This document shows positions 15,050 through 16,355 of a DNA stretch of 16,355 nucleotides, piece after piece. Within the stretch, counting starts at the first letter, position 1. Each line of letters begins with the position of its first letter. Made by a program: the position numbers and the translations under genes. The notes under the pieces were generated by a model, which searched no databases, was not told the origin of the DNA, and worked only from the letters and a program-made list of their open reading frames with translations. Source of the DNA: JADJNW01 sp964596135 (GTDB lineage Bacteria; Bacteroidota; Bacteroidia; Chitinophagales; Saprospiraceae). The DNA is taken from the NCBI GenBank assembly GCA_964596135.1, contig CAZQTF010000072.1, positions 1 through 16,355 of the forward strand, given 5' to 3'.

Positions 15050-15057
15050 CAAAAGTA
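15050..15057 (-). promoter_or_regulatory. Candidate -7 box of the S9 peptidase gene
   Basis: On the minus strand, 15057-15050 reads TACTTTTG, an exact match to TAnnTTTG. It lies about 66 bp upstream of the ATG. No good TTTG box is present 19-21 nt further upstream. Confidence 0.4.
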
Positions 15058-15088
15058 AGGATTGATGGAACATTTCAGGCATCGAAGG

Positions 15089-15114
15089 AAGAAAAATGTC
15101 GTAACTTTTTTCTT
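15089..15114. other. AT-rich inverted repeat in the S9-MATE divergent gap
   Basis: AAGAAAAA (15089-15096) and TTTTTCTT (15107-15114) form a perfect 8-bp inverted repeat with a 10-nt spacer. It sits between the candidate promoters of the two divergent genes, which would suit an operator for a dimeric regulator. A/T runs of this kind also arise by chance in such gaps. Confidence 0.3.
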
Positions 15115-15134
15115 ACCGGTCTGGAACTATTTCG

Positions 15135-15167
15135 TTTGGAAAGCAGTATTTAAAAGACTTGCTTTTG
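15135..15167 (+). promoter_or_regulatory. Candidate promoter of the MATE gene
   Basis: TTTG (15135-15138), then 21 nt, then TGCTTTTG (15160-15167). This matches the Bacteroidota -33/-7 consensus at every fixed base except one (TG in place of TA). The distance to the ATG at 15205 is 37 bp, a normal leader length. It is the best promoter match in the window. Confidence 0.5.
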
Positions 15168-15204
15168 CCAATCGGCACCACTAAATAAAACCCGACGATC
15201 ACCC

Positions 15205-16355
15205 ATGCAAAAAATTTTTAAACTGATTGCTGAAGCGCTCAACGGCGAAGAACGCGAGTACACAAATGGCAGCATCAACCGCGCCATTGTGCTTCTTTCG
15301 ATTCCAATGATTCTGGAAATGGCGATGGAATCGCTCTTTGCAGTAGTGGATGTGTATTTTGTTTCCAAAGTCAGCGTCAATGCTGTGGCGGTAGTCGGTC
15401 TGACCGAATCTTTGCTCACCCTGATTTATTCTGTTGCCATTGGCATGAGTATGGCAGCTACCGCGATGGTGGCGCGCCGGGTAGGCGAAAAAAAGCAGGA
15501 AGAAGCCTCGGCTGCAGCCATGCAATCTATCTTCATTTCAGTGATTATCTCTTTGCTCGTTGGTCTTCCCAGCATAATTTTTGCCGACGACATTCTTCGT
15601 TTTATGGGCGCCGATGATGCAATGATTACCGAAGGCGTTGGTTACACGCGGATTGCGCTGGGTTCCAATGTAGTGATTATGCTGTTGTTTTTGCTCAACG
15701 GCGTGTTTCGGGGAGCAGGCGATGCGGCTATTGCGATGCGCGTGCTGTGGATAGCCAATGGCATTAATATTGTGCTGGATCCGCTACTCATTTTCGGCAT
15801 TGGTCCTTTCCCGGAAATGGGCGTGCAGGGCGCCGCGCTTGCCACCGCTATCGGTCGAAGTATCGGCGTAGCGTATCAATTATACAATTTGATTAAAGGC
15901 AAAGGTATCATTCAACTCATGCGGCACCACCTGGTATTGCAGTGGGAAATCATTCGACGCCTCTTTAAAATCGGGCTTACCGGTGCGGGGCAATTCCTTA
16001 TTGCTTCTGCAAGCTGGATTTTTTTGGTACGTATCATCTCCGAATTTGGCAGCGATGCCGTGGCAGGTTATACCATCGCGATCCGAGTGATTATTTTCAC
16101 GACACTGCCCTCCTGGGGGCTAGCAAATGCCGCCGCTACGCTCGTTGGGCAAAATCTCGGCGCCGGACAACCCGACCGGGCAGAAACCAGCGTCTGGCGG
16201 TCTGGTTTTTTCAATATGGTATTTCTGGTCGGGTTATCGCTGATTCTGGTGATTTTCTCCGCACCAGTGATTTGTTTCTTCACCACCGAATCGGCAGCTG
16301 TAGAAGCGGGCATCATCAGTCTGCGCATTTTTTGCGCAGGGTATATATTCTGGGC
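15205..16355 (+). CDS. MATE-family multidrug/metabolite exporter, 3' truncated by window
   Basis: The reading frame is open for 383 codons to the right edge with no stop, so the C-terminus is missing; at a usual length of 450-460 residues about 70-80 are absent. A cytoplasmic N-terminus (MQKIFKLIAEALNGEEREYT) is followed by hydrophobic helices of the MATE fold: IPMILEMAMESLFAVVDVYF (TM1), AVAVVGLTESLLTLIYSVAI, GMSMAATAMVARRVGEKK and NVVIMLLFLLNGVFRGAGDA. The second half begins with LFKIGLTGAGQFLIASASWI and includes AAATLVGQNLGAGQPDRAE, the repeat-type segment that mirrors ATAMVARRVGE in the first half. MATE proteins export drugs and organic cations in exchange for sodium or protons across the inner membrane. 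It is divergent from the S9 peptidase gene and has the best promoter match in the window. The substrate cannot be named. Confidence 0.93.
   Translation, partial: MQKIFKLIAEALNGEEREYTNGSINRAIVLLSIPMILEMAMESLFAVVDVYFVSKVSVNAVAVVGLTESLLTLIYSVAIGMSMAATAMVARRVGEKKQEEASAAAMQSIFISVIISLLVGLPSIIFADDILRFMGADDAMITEGVGYTRIALGSNVVIMLLFLLNGVFRGAGDAAIAMRVLWIANGINIVLDPLLIFGIGPFPEMGVQGAALATAIGRSIGVAYQLYNLIKGKGIIQLMRHHLVLQWEIIRRLFKIGLTGAGQFLIASASWIFLVRIISEFGSDAVAGYTIAIRVIIFTTLPSWGLANAAATLVGQNLGAGQPDRAETSVWRSGFFNMVFLVGLSLILVIFSAPVICFFTTESAAVEAGIISLRIFCAGYIFW

Noticed and set aside
1..16355. Search for a defence island, toxin-antitoxin pair, CRISPR array, integrase, transposase or reverse transcriptase
   Set aside because: No such gene or array was seen on either strand. 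The gene content is a mix of single housekeeping and accessory genes, so a new multi-gene system is not supported.

Overview
The window looks like a chromosomal segment of a Bacteroidota bacterium, probably a Saprospiria-type lineage (Lewinella/Haliscomenobacter-like). The main evidence is the large gene on the minus strand at 5024-9427. It encodes a secreted subtilase with SprB repeats, a GEVED domain and a type IX secretion C-terminal sorting domain, a combination typical of that phylum. Supporting signs are AT-rich start regions without clear Shine-Dalgarno sequences, several promoter-like TAnnTTTG boxes, and a left-edge protein starting with the KSEKRYFKL-type N-terminus that recurs in Bacteroidota. 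No rRNA, tRNA, CRISPR array, insertion sequence, phage gene or attachment site was seen.

Layout. 1-230 (-): start of a conserved hypothetical gene that leaves the window. 425-1465 (-): Tas-type aldo/keto reductase. It is divergent from 1575-2279 (+), a zinc-ribbon membrane protein. 2398-3351 (+): a charged LEA/YtxH-like protein built of 11-residue repeats, closed by a strong terminator. 3447-4001 (+): Nudix hydrolase, converging on an EamA transporter, 4010-4936 (-). The T9SS subtilase 5024-9427 (-) lies upstream of the transporter on the same strand, and a small RNA-pairing element sits between them. An AT-rich gap separates the subtilase from a GNAT acetyltransferase 9740-10231 (+), a family I inorganic pyrophosphatase 10348-11073 (+) and a Qnr-like pentapeptide-repeat protein 11249-11821 (+). 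A broken DUF1801 gene fragment (11905-12040) follows. It runs into the terminator of a large S9 peptidase 12164-14983 (-), which is divergent from a MATE-family exporter 15205-16355 (+) cut by the right edge.

Gene cooperation. Most genes appear to be separate transcription units: orientation changes often, gaps are 60-300 bp, and terminators follow at least three genes. No obvious multi-gene pathway is encoded. Two secreted or periplasmic peptidases (S8 and S9), two exporters (EamA and MATE), a possible gyrase-protecting pentapeptide protein and the LEA-like protein point to nutrient scavenging and stress or toxin handling. That grouping is inference from content, not a demonstrated system. 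I did not find a convincing new multi-component system. The most unusual items are the LEA-like repeat protein, the DUF1801 relic, the pairing element before the EamA gene, and the terminator placed directly before the Nudix start codon.
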